DNA of 64,000 bases, taken from assembly GCF_037478135.1 (NCBI RefSeq), contig NZ_JBBHDV010000004.1, positions 62,001-126,000 of the forward strand. The letters are read 5' to 3'. The position numbers and the translations under genes were made by a program. This document shows positions 52,585 through 62,014 of the stretch, in pieces. Below the pieces are notes generated by a model. That model was not told the origin of the DNA, did not search any database, and worked only from the letters and a program-made list of their open reading frames with translations. The stretch is from Denitratimonas sp037478135. GTDB lineage: Bacteria > Pseudomonadota > Gammaproteobacteria > Xanthomonadales > Xanthomonadaceae. Positions within the stretch are counted from its first letter, which is position 1; the number at the start of each line of letters is the position of its first letter.

Positions 52585-54540
52585 TCAGGACACTCCCCCG
52601 GCTGCGCCCGGATTGCGTTCGGCCGGCAGGCTGCGGCGGAAACGCCGGTCCGCCGCCGCGACGAAACCACCGGCGGTCATCAGCAACGCACCGAGCCAGA
52701 TCCAGCGGATGAAGGGTTTCACATAGACCCGCAGCGCCCAGTTGCCGTTGCCCAGCGGTTCGCCCAGCGCGACGTAGAGGTCACGGCTGAAACCGGGCGA
52801 GATCGCGGCCTCGGTCATGACCTGGCCGCCGCTGGCGTAGGCGCGTTTTTCCGGATGCAGCACCGCGATCTGGCGATCACCGTCGAACACCGTGACGGTG
52901 CCGCGATCGGCGCTGAAGTTCGGTCCTTCACGATGCACCACGCCATCGAAGCGGAAGCGGTAGCCGAGGATTTCGGTTTCCTGCCCGGGCGTGACCGCGA
53001 CATCCTTTTCGATGCCCATCGATTCCACGATCAGCACGCCGGCCACGAACACGCCGACGCCGGCATGGGCCAGCACCATGCCCATGATTTCCGGGGTGAA
53101 GCGGCGCCCGGCCGGCAGTTGCCTGATGCGCTGCCAGGCGAACAGGCCGATGCCACCCAGCACCCAGGCCGCACCGGCGGCGCCGGCCACGGCCTTGAAG
53201 GTGTAGCCTTCGCCCAGCAACAGCGCCAGCGCCGCGCCGATCACCGCCAGCGCCAGGCTGGCGCGCAGCACCGGCCACAGGCGCGGAAATTCATCACGGC
53301 CCCAGCGCGCAAGCGGACCGAACGGCAGCAGCAGCACGACCGGCGCCATCAGCCACAGGAACTGGCTGCCGAAGTAGGGCGGCCCGACCGAAATCTTGCC
53401 CAGATTCAGCGCCTCGAACAGCAGCGGCGACAGCGTGCCGACCAGCACCATCGCGGTCGCGGCCGAGAACAGCAGGTTGTTGATCAGCAGGAAGGTTTCA
53501 CGCGACAGCGCGGCGAACGGCTTGCCGCCTTCACTTTTCGGCGCACGCAGCGCATACAGCACCAGCGAGCCGCCGATCACCACGCCGAGGAAGATCAGGA
53601 TGAACATGCCGCGATCCGGATCGGAGGCGAAGGCATGTACCGAGGTCAGCACGCCGGAGCGCACGATGAAGGTGCCCAGCAGCGACAACGAGAACGCGGC
53701 GATCGCCAGCAGCAGGGTCCAGCCGCGGAAGCTGCCGCGTTTTTCCGTCACGGCCTGCGAATGGATCAGCGCGGTGCCGACCAGCCACGGCATGAAGCTG
53801 GCGTTTTCCACCGGATCCCAGAACCACCAGCCGCCCCAGCCAAGTTCGTAATAGGCCCACCACGAGCCCAGCGCGATGCCCAGCGTCAAAAAACCCCAGG
53901 CGACGTTGGTCCAGGGCCGCGACCAGCGGATCCAGCGCGGATCCAGCTCGCGCCCGAGCAGCGCCGCGATCGCGAACGCGAACGCCACCGAGAAGCCGAC
54001 ATAGCCGAAATACAGCATCGGCGGGTGGATGATCAGACCCGGATCCTGCAACAGCGGATTCAGGTCGCGCCCTTCCAGTGCCGCCGGCACCAGGCGCAGG
54101 AACGGGTTGGAAGTCAGCGCGGTGAACAGCAGAAAACCGATGCTGACCAATCCCAGCACACCGAGCACGCGCGCCACCACTTCCGCCGGCAGATTGCGCG
54201 AGAACAGCGCCACCGCCGCACTCCAGCCGGCCAGGATCAGCACCCACAGCAGCAGCGAGCCCTCGTGCGCGCCCCAGACCGCCGACAGCCGGTAGGCCAA
54301 CGGCAGCAGCGAGTTGGAGTTCTGCGCCACGTACTGCACCGAGAAATCCTTCTGCACGAAGGCCACGCTCAGCAGCACGAAAGACAACAGCAGGAAGGCG
54401 AACTGGCCGAAGGCTGCCGGTCGCGCGACCGCCATCATGCGGGCATTGCCGCGTGCCGCGCCGATCAGCGGCAGCACCGCCTGCAGCACGGCCAGCAGCA
54501 GCGCGATGATCAGCGCGAAATTGCCAAGTTCAGGCAGCAT
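52585..54540 (-). CDS. ccmF: Heme lyase subunit CcmF
   Basis: 651 residues with about 14 membrane helices and the tryptophan-rich heme-handling motif WGGWWFWDPVENASFMPW. It joins heme delivered by CcmE to apocytochrome c together with CcmH and CcmI. The start overlaps the ccmE stop by one base. Confidence 0.97.
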   Translation of the reverse strand: MLPELGNFALIIALLLAVLQAVLPLIGAARGNARMMAVARPAAFGQFAFLLLSFVLLSVAFVQKDFSVQYVAQNSNSLLPLAYRLSAVWGAHEGSLLLWVLILAGWSAAVALFSRNLPAEVVARVLGVLGLVSIGFLLFTALTSNPFLRLVPAALEGRDLNPLLQDPGLIIHPPMLYFGYVGFSVAFAFAIAALLGRELDPRWIRWSRPWTNVAWGFLTLGIALGSWWAYYELGWGGWWFWDPVENASFMPWLVGTALIHSQAVTEKRGSFRGWTLLLAIAAFSLSLLGTFIVRSGVLTSVHAFASDPDRGMFILIFLGVVIGGSLVLYALRAPKSEGGKPFAALSRETFLLINNLLFSAATAMVLVGTLSPLLFEALNLGKISVGPPYFGSQFLWLMAPVVLLLPFGPLARWGRDEFPRLWPVLRASLALAVIGAALALLLGEGYTFKAVAGAAGAAWVLGGIGLFAWQRIRQLPAGRRFTPEIMGMVLAHAGVGVFVAGVLIVESMGIEKDVAVTPGQETEILGYRFRFDGVVHREGPNFSADRGTVTVFDGDRQIAVLHPEKRAYASGGQVMTEAAISPGFSRDLYVALGEPLGNGNWALRVYVKPFIRWIWLGALLMTAGGFVAAADRRFRRSLPAERNPGAAGGVS

Positions 54541-54998
54541 CAGTAGGTGGCCTTGGAATCGTCGACGTTGTGCTTGACGTGCGCGGCTTCCATCTTCTCG
54601 GCGACCTCGCGCGGCATGTAGGTTTCATCGTGCTTGGCCAGCACCTCGGTGGCGATGAAGCGCCCGTCCTGCATCGAACCGGTGGCGATCACCGCCTGAT
54701 TCTCGCGGAACAGGTCCGGCAGGATGCCGGTGTATTCCACCACCAGCTCGGCATCGCCGTCACTGACCGCGAAGCTGTTCTCCAGGGTGCCCTCGGTGCG
54801 CTGGATCGAGCCATCCTTGACCATGCCGCCGAGGCGGAAACGGGCACGCTCGCCGGTTTCCCCGGCCAGTACTTCCGAGGGCGTGTACAGATAGGCCAGG
54901 TTCGAGCCCAGCGCCATCACTACCAGGGTGCCGGCGACAAGACCGGCCACCAGCACGGCGGTAACGGTGATCAGGCGGCGTTTGCGGGTCGGGTTCAT
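54540..54998 (-). CDS. ccmE: Heme chaperone CcmE
   Basis: 152 residues. An N-terminal membrane anchor precedes an OB-fold domain with FRLGGMVKDGS and the covalent heme-binding histidine in VLAKHDETYMP (about residue 123). Overlaps ccmD by 4 bases. Confidence 0.96.
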   Translation of the reverse strand: MNPTRKRRLITVTAVLVAGLVAGTLVVMALGSNLAYLYTPSEVLAGETGERARFRLGGMVKDGSIQRTEGTLENSFAVSDGDAELVVEYTGILPDLFRENQAVIATGSMQDGRFIATEVLAKHDETYMPREVAEKMEAAHVKHNVDDSKATY

Positions 54999-55174
54999 GA
55001 TCCGGCTCCCGTGCGTGCCGCACGTGCGGCCTCACGCCGTTGCTGCTTGCCCAGCTCGCGCCGGACCTTGCGCATGCGCAGCTGCGGCATCAGGAAATCC
55101 CAGACCAGCATCGCGACGAACACCGCGTAGCTGGTCCAGACATAAGGGGCGTATTGATCCAGAACGAAATTCAT
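54995..55174 (-). CDS. ccmD: Heme exporter protein CcmD
   Basis: 59 residues, one membrane helix (YVWTSYAVFVAMLVWDFL) followed by a basic cytoplasmic tail, as in CcmD, which helps release holo-CcmE from the CcmABC complex. The start overlaps the ccmC stop (ATGA), and its stop overlaps the ccmE start. Confidence 0.92.
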   Translation of the reverse strand: MNFVLDQYAPYVWTSYAVFVAMLVWDFLMPQLRMRKVRRELGKQQRREAARAARTGAGS

Positions 55175-55920
55175 TGGCGGCCTTCCATGTCGCGTCGTAC
55201 CCAGTCCTTGCCGGATTCCAGTTCGTACATCGCTGCCTGGGTGCGTGCCAGCAGCGAGCCGGCAAACCACAGCTTGGTGCCGAAGAACATCGCGATCAAC
55301 GGCAGCACCATGCTCGGATGGATGGTGGATTCGCGGAACAGCTTGATCGTCGCGCCCTGATGCAGCGAGTTCCACCATTCCACCGAGAAATGCACGATCG
55401 GCACGTTGACCACGCCGATCAGTGCAAGAAAACAGGCGGCGCGGGCGGCAGCGCGGCGATCCTCGATCGCGGCGTACAGCCCGATCACGCCCAGATACAG
55501 GAACAGCAGCACCAGTTCCGATGTCAGGCGCGCATCCCAGGTCCACCAGGTGCCCCACATCGGCTTGCCCCAGACCGCGCCGGTGACCAGGGTCACGAAG
55601 GTGAAGGCGGCGCCGACCGGCGCGCAGCACATCGCCAGGGTTTCCGACAGCTTGATCCGCCACACCAGCGCGATGAAGGCATTGATCGCCATCACCGCGT
55701 AGATCGACAGGCTCATCCACGCCGCCGGCACATGGATGAACAGGATGCGATAGCTGTCGCCTTGCTGGTAATCGGCCGGCACCACGAACAGCCCCTGCCA
55801 CATGCCGAAAATCAGCACCGGCAGCGACAGGATGAAGAACCACGGCGCCCAGCGCGAAGCAAAGGCATGGAAAGTGGGCGGCGAGCCCATCTTGTGGAAC
55901 CAGAGCAGGATCGGGTTCAT
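55171..55920 (-). CDS. ccmC: Heme transporter/ligation protein CcmC
   Basis: 249 residues, six membrane helices, with the WWD motif WGTWWTWDARLTSELVL. It passes heme to CcmE. It is separated from ccmB by about 124 bases, the only real gap within the operon. Confidence 0.96.
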   Translation of the reverse strand: MNPILLWFHKMGSPPTFHAFASRWAPWFFILSLPVLIFGMWQGLFVVPADYQQGDSYRILFIHVPAAWMSLSIYAVMAINAFIALVWRIKLSETLAMCCAPVGAAFTFVTLVTGAVWGKPMWGTWWTWDARLTSELVLLFLYLGVIGLYAAIEDRRAAARAACFLALIGVVNVPIVHFSVEWWNSLHQGATIKLFRESTIHPSMVLPLIAMFFGTKLWFAGSLLARTQAAMYELESGKDWVRRDMEGRQ

Positions 55921-56044
55921 CCGGACACGCTCGCGGGCCGCAGTGCGGCATCAGGTTGAGAGGAAAGGGGGAAGGGCGGCCGATCCGGCGGCCCCACTGC
56001 AACCGGCTGACAGGAAAAGACCGAAGCAGCAGCGGGTTTCAGGC

Positions 56045-56731
56045 TCATTGCAATGCGATTCTCAGCGCCGCTGCGGCGGCCAGCGGTGCCAGTACCAGGG
56101 CCATCACCAGACCGGCGGCCAGCAACAGCAGCGCGCCCTGATGCGGCAGACCTTGCGCCGCCGCCATCACGGACCCGGCACCGAAAATCAGCACCGGGAC
56201 GTACAGCGGCAAGGCCAACAGGGCCAAAAGCATACCAGAGCGCCGCATGCCGACCGTCAGTGCGACGATCACCGCACCGATCAAACTCAGCAACGGCGTC
56301 CCCAGCAACAGCGAATACATCAACACCGGCAGCGCCCCGGCTTCCAGATAGAGCAGGGTGGCGAACAGCGGCGTCGCAGCAATCAGCGGCAGCGCGGTGC
56401 TGGCCCAGTGCACCAGGATCTTGCAGCCGACCAGCAGCGCCAGCGGATGCGGCGCCAACATCAACTGTTCCAGGCTGCCGTCTTCCAGATCCGAACGGAA
56501 CAGCGTATCCAGCGACAACAGCCCGGCCAGCAGCAATGCAACCCAGATCACGCCCGGCGCGATGCGGCCCAGGATGTCCGGATGCGGGCCGAGCGCGAAC
56601 GGGAACAGCGCGATCACCAGCAGCGCGAACAGCACCGGATTCAACGCATCGCCTCGGCGCCGCCACAGTAGGCGGAAATCGCGCAGCAGTAGTGCACGGC
56701 AGGCGGCGGTGATCGAGGAGGTATTAGCCAT
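56045..56731 (-). CDS. ccmB: Heme exporter permease CcmB
   Basis: 228 residues from ATG 56731 (GGGAG upstream); a longer ORF start at 56833 lies within ccmA. Six membrane helices, beginning with the conserved LLLRDFRLLWRRRGDALNP. It forms the ABC complex with CcmA. Overlaps ccmA by 8 bases. Confidence 0.94.
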   Translation of the reverse strand: MANTSSITAACRALLLRDFRLLWRRRGDALNPVLFALLVIALFPFALGPHPDILGRIAPGVIWVALLLAGLLSLDTLFRSDLEDGSLEQLMLAPHPLALLVGCKILVHWASTALPLIAATPLFATLLYLEAGALPVLMYSLLLGTPLLSLIGAVIVALTVGMRRSGMLLALLALPLYVPVLIFGAGSVMAAAQGLPHQGALLLLAAGLVMALVLAPLAAAAALRIALQ

Positions 56732-57392
56732 CAACCGGCTCCCGCGCCGATTCCAGATACAGCGTGCGGGTCCGCACCGCGCCGGTGGCGTAGGCACCGT
56801 GGCTGGTGACCAGGGCGGCGCCGCCGCGTTCAAGATGCTGGCCGATCAGGCGGTTGACCAGTTCGATGCCGGGAAGATCAAGATTGGCATACGGTTCGTC
56901 CAGCAGCCACAGCGGCGCAGGCACCAGCAGCAGGCGGGCCAGCGCCAGGCGTTTTCTCTGTCCGGCGGAAAACTGCCGTGCCGGGGCGTCCTCGAAACCG
57001 GCCAATCCGACATCGAACAGCGCCTGTTCGATACTGATGCCGGCGCGACGCCCGAACAGGCCCTGCGCGAATTCCAGATTCTCGCAGGCGGTCAGCTCGC
57101 CCTTGTGCCCGAGCAGATGGCCCAGCAGGGTGCAGGTCTGCGCGATGCGCTCGGCGCTGGCTGGCGCGTCGCGTACCAGAATCTGCCCACGCGAAGGCTG
57201 CAACAGCCCGGCCAGCACGCGCAGCAACGTGGTTTTCCCTGAGCCGTTGCTGCCGTGCACCAACAGCGCCTCGCCCGCGTCCACATGGAAATCCAGTGGC
57301 CCGAAGATCGGTTGGTCGTTGCGGTCGAAGGCCAGCCCGCGTGCTCGCAGCAGCGATGGCGGGCCGGCCGTTGGCGGGGGCTGCGGCTTCAT
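56724..57392 (-). CDS. ccmA: Heme ABC exporter ATP-binding subunit CcmA
   Basis: 222 residues. Walker A GSNGSGKTTL, signature FSAGQRKRLALARL and Walker B LWLLDEP are intact. CcmA hydrolyses ATP to release heme-loaded CcmE. First gene of the ccm operon; the ribosome binding site is weak. Confidence 0.95.
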   Translation of the reverse strand: MKPQPPPTAGPPSLLRARGLAFDRNDQPIFGPLDFHVDAGEALLVHGSNGSGKTTLLRVLAGLLQPSRGQILVRDAPASAERIAQTCTLLGHLLGHKGELTACENLEFAQGLFGRRAGISIEQALFDVGLAGFEDAPARQFSAGQRKRLALARLLLVPAPLWLLDEPYANLDLPGIELVNRLIGQHLERGGAALVTSHGAYATGAVRTRTLYLESAREPVDG

Positions 57393-57689
57393 CTGGCGGG
57401 CATGCTAGCCGGGCGGCGCGGGGGTGTCCATGACGTGAATCAACACCCCTGAGGCGTGAGGGACACCCCACGCAGCGCTGCACCGCGTCACGTTGGCATG
57501 ATGGCCACCGTCGTGCGTGCTGCGGAGGGGCTGTGGCAAGATTCGGCCCATACAACGACAACTATGGGACAGACCGGCGGGTCCGGCACTGTCCCCTAAT
57601 CAGAGGGAGAGGCTGGCAGGGATGCGTCCGGCTCCGGTTCCGGAGTCGGATCCGTTGACGCCACGCTCCAGCCCGAAGGAGAAACGGAT
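57393..57689. other. Divergent intergenic region (ccmA / subtilase)
   Basis: About 300 bases shared by the ccm operon (minus) and the subtilase gene (plus). No convincing ORF or palindrome was found. Promoters of both transcripts must lie here, but none could be fixed by eye. Confidence 0.5.
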
Positions 57690-60600
57690 ATGCGAAGGAC
57701 CGTATTGTGCAGCGCGCTGCTGCTTGGCCTGGGTGGCTGGGCACAGCTGAACGTGGCAGCGGAAGCCCCGACAGTTTCCGCCAAGGCGGACACGCGCTCG
57801 ACCTGGCTGGTGGAGTTCACCGAGCCGCCACTGGCTGCGTTCACAGGGCGTGGTGATGCCACCCACGCCAAGCTCGCCGGCCTTGCCGCCACCAGCCCGG
57901 ACGCCACCGGCGAACGCCGCCTGGATGTGAACAGCGCCGCCAGCAAGGCCTATCGCGCGGCTCTTGGCGACATCCGCAGCGAGCGCCTGGCGCAGGCGTC
58001 CTCGAAACTTGGGCGGCCGCTGGAGCCTTCGTTCGTATTCGATGTGGTCACCAACGGCATGGCGCTGTCGCTGACCGCGCGGGAAGCCCAGATGTTGGCC
58101 GGCATGGACGGCGTACTTTCGGTGGAGCCGGAGTTCGTGCATGAACCGCTGACCGACGCTGGCCCCGGCTGGATCAGTGCCAATACCGTCTGGAACATGG
58201 CGCCGGCCGATGGCGGCAACCGCGGTGCCGGCCAGGTGATCGGCATTATCGATACCGGCATCAATGCCGGGCATCGCTCCTTTGTCGGCAGCGGCGTGCA
58301 GAACCCGCGTTCCGGTTATCTGGGCCTGTGTGCCAGCGATCCGGCGGCCGGCTGCACCAGCAAGCTGATCGGCATCTACGACATGACCACCGGCGAGGGT
58401 GATGACGAAGCCAATACAGGGCTTGATCTCGGTGGCCATGGCACGCACGTGGCCGCGACGGCGGCCGGGGATTCGTTCCAGGTCGGCTTCACCACCGGCA
58501 CCACCACGCTTTCCGGGGTCGCGCCGCAGGCCAACCTGATCAGTTACAAGGCCTGCGAGGAGGAATCCAAGTGTCGTGGTGCCTGGACTCTGGCGGCGAT
58601 CAATCAGGCGGTCAACGACCAGGTTGATGTCATCAACTATTCGATCGGCGGGACCGCCTACAACCCGTGGGCCGCAGGCAACCACATGATGAAGGCCATG
58701 CTCAATGCGCGGAAGGCCGGCATTGTGGTGGTGGCGGCGGCCGGCAATGACGGCCCGATGCCCGGCAGCCTGTCATCACCATCGAACGCGCCCTGGGTCA
58801 TCAGCGTTGGCAATGTCAGCCATGACCGTGCCAGCGTCACCCGTCTGACACTGTCCGGCGGCGATACGCCGCTGCCCGGCGGCGGCACACTGGCCGGCGT
58901 CAGCCAGAACTCGCCTGCCACCGGCACCTTCCCGATCGTCCATGGTGGTGATTACGGTTCGCCGCTGTGCGCCACCGGCTCTGATGTCGATGCGCTACCA
59001 CCCAGCACCAGCACCTCGCCGTGGAGCGGCACCCCGCTCAGCGGCAAGATCGTGGTCTGCGACCGCGGTATCTATGCGCGCGTGATCAAGGGGCTGAACG
59101 TCAAGAACGCCGGTGGCGCCGGCATGGTGCTGGTCAACCAGGCTATCGAGGGCCAGGACGTGGTGGCCGATGAGCACGAGCTTCCGGCCACGCATCTGGG
59201 GTATGACGAAGGCGCGGCTCTGAAGAACTGGCTGGCCAGTGGCACCGGTCACAGCGCGAGCCTGAGTGCCAGCCAATTGAGTCGTCTGGCCTCGTTCGGT
59301 GATGTGCTGGCCGGCAGCAGTGGGCGCGGCCCCACCGTCGGCGACTGGCTCAAGCCCAATGTCACCGCCCCGGGCCGCAACATCCTTGCGGCCTACAAGG
59401 ATGGCAGCGGCAACTCGAGCACCTTCGCCTACATGACCGGCACCTCGATGGCCAGCCCGCATGTGGCCGGCGCCGTGGCCCTTGTACGTGCAGCCAAACC
59501 GTTCTGGAGGCCGGATCGGGTGGAAAGTGCCTTGCAGGGCACCGCCAGCGCCAGTGTGCGGCTGTCGGATGGGCAGACGCCGGCAGGCGTGCTGGATCAG
59601 GGCGCAGGCACGATCAATGTCGCGCGTGCGATCAAGGCGCCACTGTATTTTCCGATCTCCGATGCCGACTTCGAAGCAGCGAACCTGACCACGGCGCGCA
59701 ACCTCAATCAGGGCTCACTGGTGGACGGCAACTGTTTCGTCTCCTGCCAGTTCGCTCGCACGGTCCGATCCAACATTGCCGGCACCTGGAAGGTAAGCAG
59801 CAGCCTGCCGGGTTCCTCGGTTCACGTCACGCCGGCAGAGTTCACGTTGAGTGCGAATACCGAGCAGGCGTTGGCATTCAGGGTCACGCCGGGCGCCGAG
59901 GTGGCCTACGGCACCTGGCTGTCGGGCAGCGTCACGCTCACCAGCACCCGCGCCGGCGTGCCGGATATCGTGATTCCGCTGGCGATCCGCCCTTCGGCCG
60001 GCAATCTGCCTGAGGTGATCGAAGTGCCCGGCAGTGGCAGTACGCTGGGCGAATCAGGTTGGGCCGACCTGTCCTTCAGTGGCCTGGTGGCGATGCCGGA
60101 TGCGCGCTTCACCACCTCGAATCTGGTGGTGCCGCTGATGGCCAATCCCTCGGTGCCGGCCGATCCCACCCCGAATGATCGCTATGACGGCCTGAACTCC
60201 CAGCATGAGGGCACGCGATTCTTCCGCCTGAGTGCGACGCATTCGGGGCGGGTGCGTTTCCGGACCGAAGTCAACTCCACCACGTCGGGCGATATTGATC
60301 TGTTTGTCGGCACTGCCGCCAGCGCCAACGAGTTGCCGAGCGAGGCCACCCAGTTGTGTGCGGCCTACCAGGTCAATGGCAACGAATCGCGTGCGGTCTG
60401 TGATCTTGAACTGGATGTCATCGCCGGCCAGCACTTCTGGGTGCTGATCCAGAATTACACGCCATCGGCGGCCGGGACGGATGTGGTTTCCGTGGCCAGT
60501 GCACTGGTTCCGCTGGCTGCCTCGGAGGCCACCACGCTGGTGGCGAGCGGGCCGGGGCATACGGAACTGAACCAGCCGTTCACGTTGCGCCTTGGCTGGA

Positions 60601-61853
60601 ATGATCCCGGCTTTGCCAATGGACATACCCGCTGGGGTCACCTGATCCTTGGCGGCAGTGATGCCAACCCGGGCGGTGTGGGCCATGTACTGGTCAAGCT
60701 GCGCCGTCCGGCCAGCGGCCATCATTCGTCCACGCTGCTGTTACCGGGCAAGACCCGCACCATGCGTCTGGCGGCCGGGCAGACGCATGACCGGCTCTAT
60801 ATCGACGTGCCGCCCAATGCCAGCGCGCTGGAAGTCAGAAGCACCGGGACCGGGGATATCAAGCTGTATCTGGCGCATATGCCGCTCCTGGAAGTCGGTA
60901 CGCCGCCACCGGGCTCGCCTTCGCTGGCGCAGATCCATACCGCACCACCGCGTGACCAGGCAGCAGCCAGTTCGAGCCAGTCAGGCGCCAACCACAGCCT
61001 CAACATCAGTGGCGCCACGCTCAAGCCCGGGCGCTGGTACATCACACCGGAAAACACCGGCAACACTACCGCACGCTTTGAGCTGACCGCGCGCATCCGC
61101 TATGACAGTCCGCCACAGTATCCGGGCTTCGGCAACTGGTACAACGCGCGCCGTTCCGGCTCCGGCATTCAGCTCTCGCCCGCTGCCGACGGCCAAGTGT
61201 GGAGCGTCGCCTGGTACACCTATCTACAGGATGGCAGCCCGGTTTGGTATCTGGGCACCGGTGCGGCACCCAGCGGCATGCGCGGCGATTTCGTCTTTGA
61301 CCTGAGCCGCTTTGCCTGGAATGGCCATCGTGCGGTGGCGACACCGGTCGGTGATGGTGTGTTGTCCCTTGGCAGCGCCAACAGCATGGTCTTCAGCTGG
61401 AATCTGGATGGTGAAAGCGGCTCCATGCCGATCACACGGATCGAGGCGTCGGGGTGTGAGGGCATTCAGGGTGCGCAGCTGCCCGACGGCAACTGGTACA
61501 ACCCGGCCAGTTCCGGCTTCGGCTACGACGTCAATGCATTTCCCGGACTGGAAACCATGCTCGCCTATCTGTACGACGGCATGGGTCAGGCGCGCTGGCT
61601 GCAGGCGTTCCGCGGGCAGCCGGCCAGTATCGGAGCCAATGCGGTCCTGACGCTGGAGCAGCTGACAGGCAACTGCCCACTGTGCAGCTTCAGCGGTACC
61701 AATGCCCGCGAAGTCGGTGCGCTGACCCGCCGCTACACCACGCCAACCAGCGGCGAATTGGCCATCGATGTGCAGTTCCGCGCGCCGGTGCCGGGCAGCT
61801 GGAGCCAGGACACGCCGATCCAGTTGCTGACCGATCCGCGCAGTTGCAACTGA
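57690..61853 (+). CDS. Large secreted S8 (subtilisin-like) serine peptidase
   Basis: 1387 residues with AAGGAG upstream. Signal peptide to about residue 24, an inhibitor I9-like propeptide (about 35-150), then the catalytic domain: Asp about 187 in IGIIDTGINAGH, His about 249 in GGHGTHVAATA, Ser about 585 in TGTSMASPHVAG. A PA-type insertion (about 400-520, GKIVVCDRG, GGAGMVLVN) lies between His and Ser. Later come Fn3-like and PPC-like beta domains and, near 1147 and 1265, two modules with NWYN..R/S SG.G motifs often seen in Xanthomonadales exoproteins. It should be an exported protease of the lactocepin/cucumisin type. Confidence 0.93.
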   Translation: MRRTVLCSALLLGLGGWAQLNVAAEAPTVSAKADTRSTWLVEFTEPPLAAFTGRGDATHAKLAGLAATSPDATGERRLDVNSAASKAYRAALGDIRSERLAQASSKLGRPLEPSFVFDVVTNGMALSLTAREAQMLAGMDGVLSVEPEFVHEPLTDAGPGWISANTVWNMAPADGGNRGAGQVIGIIDTGINAGHRSFVGSGVQNPRSGYLGLCASDPAAGCTSKLIGIYDMTTGEGDDEANTGLDLGGHGTHVAATAAGDSFQVGFTTGTTTLSGVAPQANLISYKACEEESKCRGAWTLAAINQAVNDQVDVINYSIGGTAYNPWAAGNHMMKAMLNARKAGIVVVAAAGNDGPMPGSLSSPSNAPWVISVGNVSHDRASVTRLTLSGGDTPLPGGGTLAGVSQNSPATGTFPIVHGGDYGSPLCATGSDVDALPPSTSTSPWSGTPLSGKIVVCDRGIYARVIKGLNVKNAGGAGMVLVNQAIEGQDVVADEHELPATHLGYDEGAALKNWLASGTGHSASLSASQLSRLASFGDVLAGSSGRGPTVGDWLKPNVTAPGRNILAAYKDGSGNSSTFAYMTGTSMASPHVAGAVALVRAAKPFWRPDRVESALQGTASASVRLSDGQTPAGVLDQGAGTINVARAIKAPLYFPISDADFEAANLTTARNLNQGSLVDGNCFVSCQFARTVRSNIAGTWKVSSSLPGSSVHVTPAEFTLSANTEQALAFRVTPGAEVAYGTWLSGSVTLTSTRAGVPDIVIPLAIRPSAGNLPEVIEVPGSGSTLGESGWADLSFSGLVAMPDARFTTSNLVVPLMANPSVPADPTPNDRYDGLNSQHEGTRFFRLSATHSGRVRFRTEVNSTTSGDIDLFVGTAASANELPSEATQLCAAYQVNGNESRAVCDLELDVIAGQHFWVLIQNYTPSAAGTDVVSVASALVPLAASEATTLVASGPGHTELNQPFTLRLGWNDPGFANGHTRWGHLILGGSDANPGGVGHVLVKLRRPASGHHSSTLLLPGKTRTMRLAAGQTHDRLYIDVPPNASALEVRSTGTGDIKLYLAHMPLLEVGTPPPGSPSLAQIHTAPPRDQAAASSSQSGANHSLNISGATLKPGRWYITPENTGNTTARFELTARIRYDSPPQYPGFGNWYNARRSGSGIQLSPAADGQVWSVAWYTYLQDGSPVWYLGTGAAPSGMRGDFVFDLSRFAWNGHRAVATPVGDGVLSLGSANSMVFSWNLDGESGSMPITRIEASGCEGIQGAQLPDGNWYNPASSGFGYDVNAFPGLETMLAYLYDGMGQARWLQAFRGQPASIGANAVLTLEQLTGNCPLCSFSGTNAREVGALTRRYTTPTSGELAIDVQFRAPVPGSWSQDTPIQLLTDPRSCN

Positions 61854-61877
61854 GTTCGATGACTTTCAGGTTCCGAA

Positions 61878-61897
61878 CCCGGCCACGGATGGCCGGG
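61878..61897 (+). terminator. Hairpin after the subtilase gene
   Basis: CCCGGCCA, loop CGGA, TGGCCGGG, a perfect 8-bp stem 25 bases after the stop. No T-run, so a weak or Rho-assisted terminator at most. Confidence 0.5.
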
Positions 61898-62014
61898 CTG
61901 GCCGATAATGCGGCAACCGCCTGATGCCGTGAGCGCTGGCAACCCGGACAACCCGGATTGCCAGCGCCCGCCACGCCTAGGCTTGCCCGTTTCCATCGAC
62001 CGGATCACCGCCTC

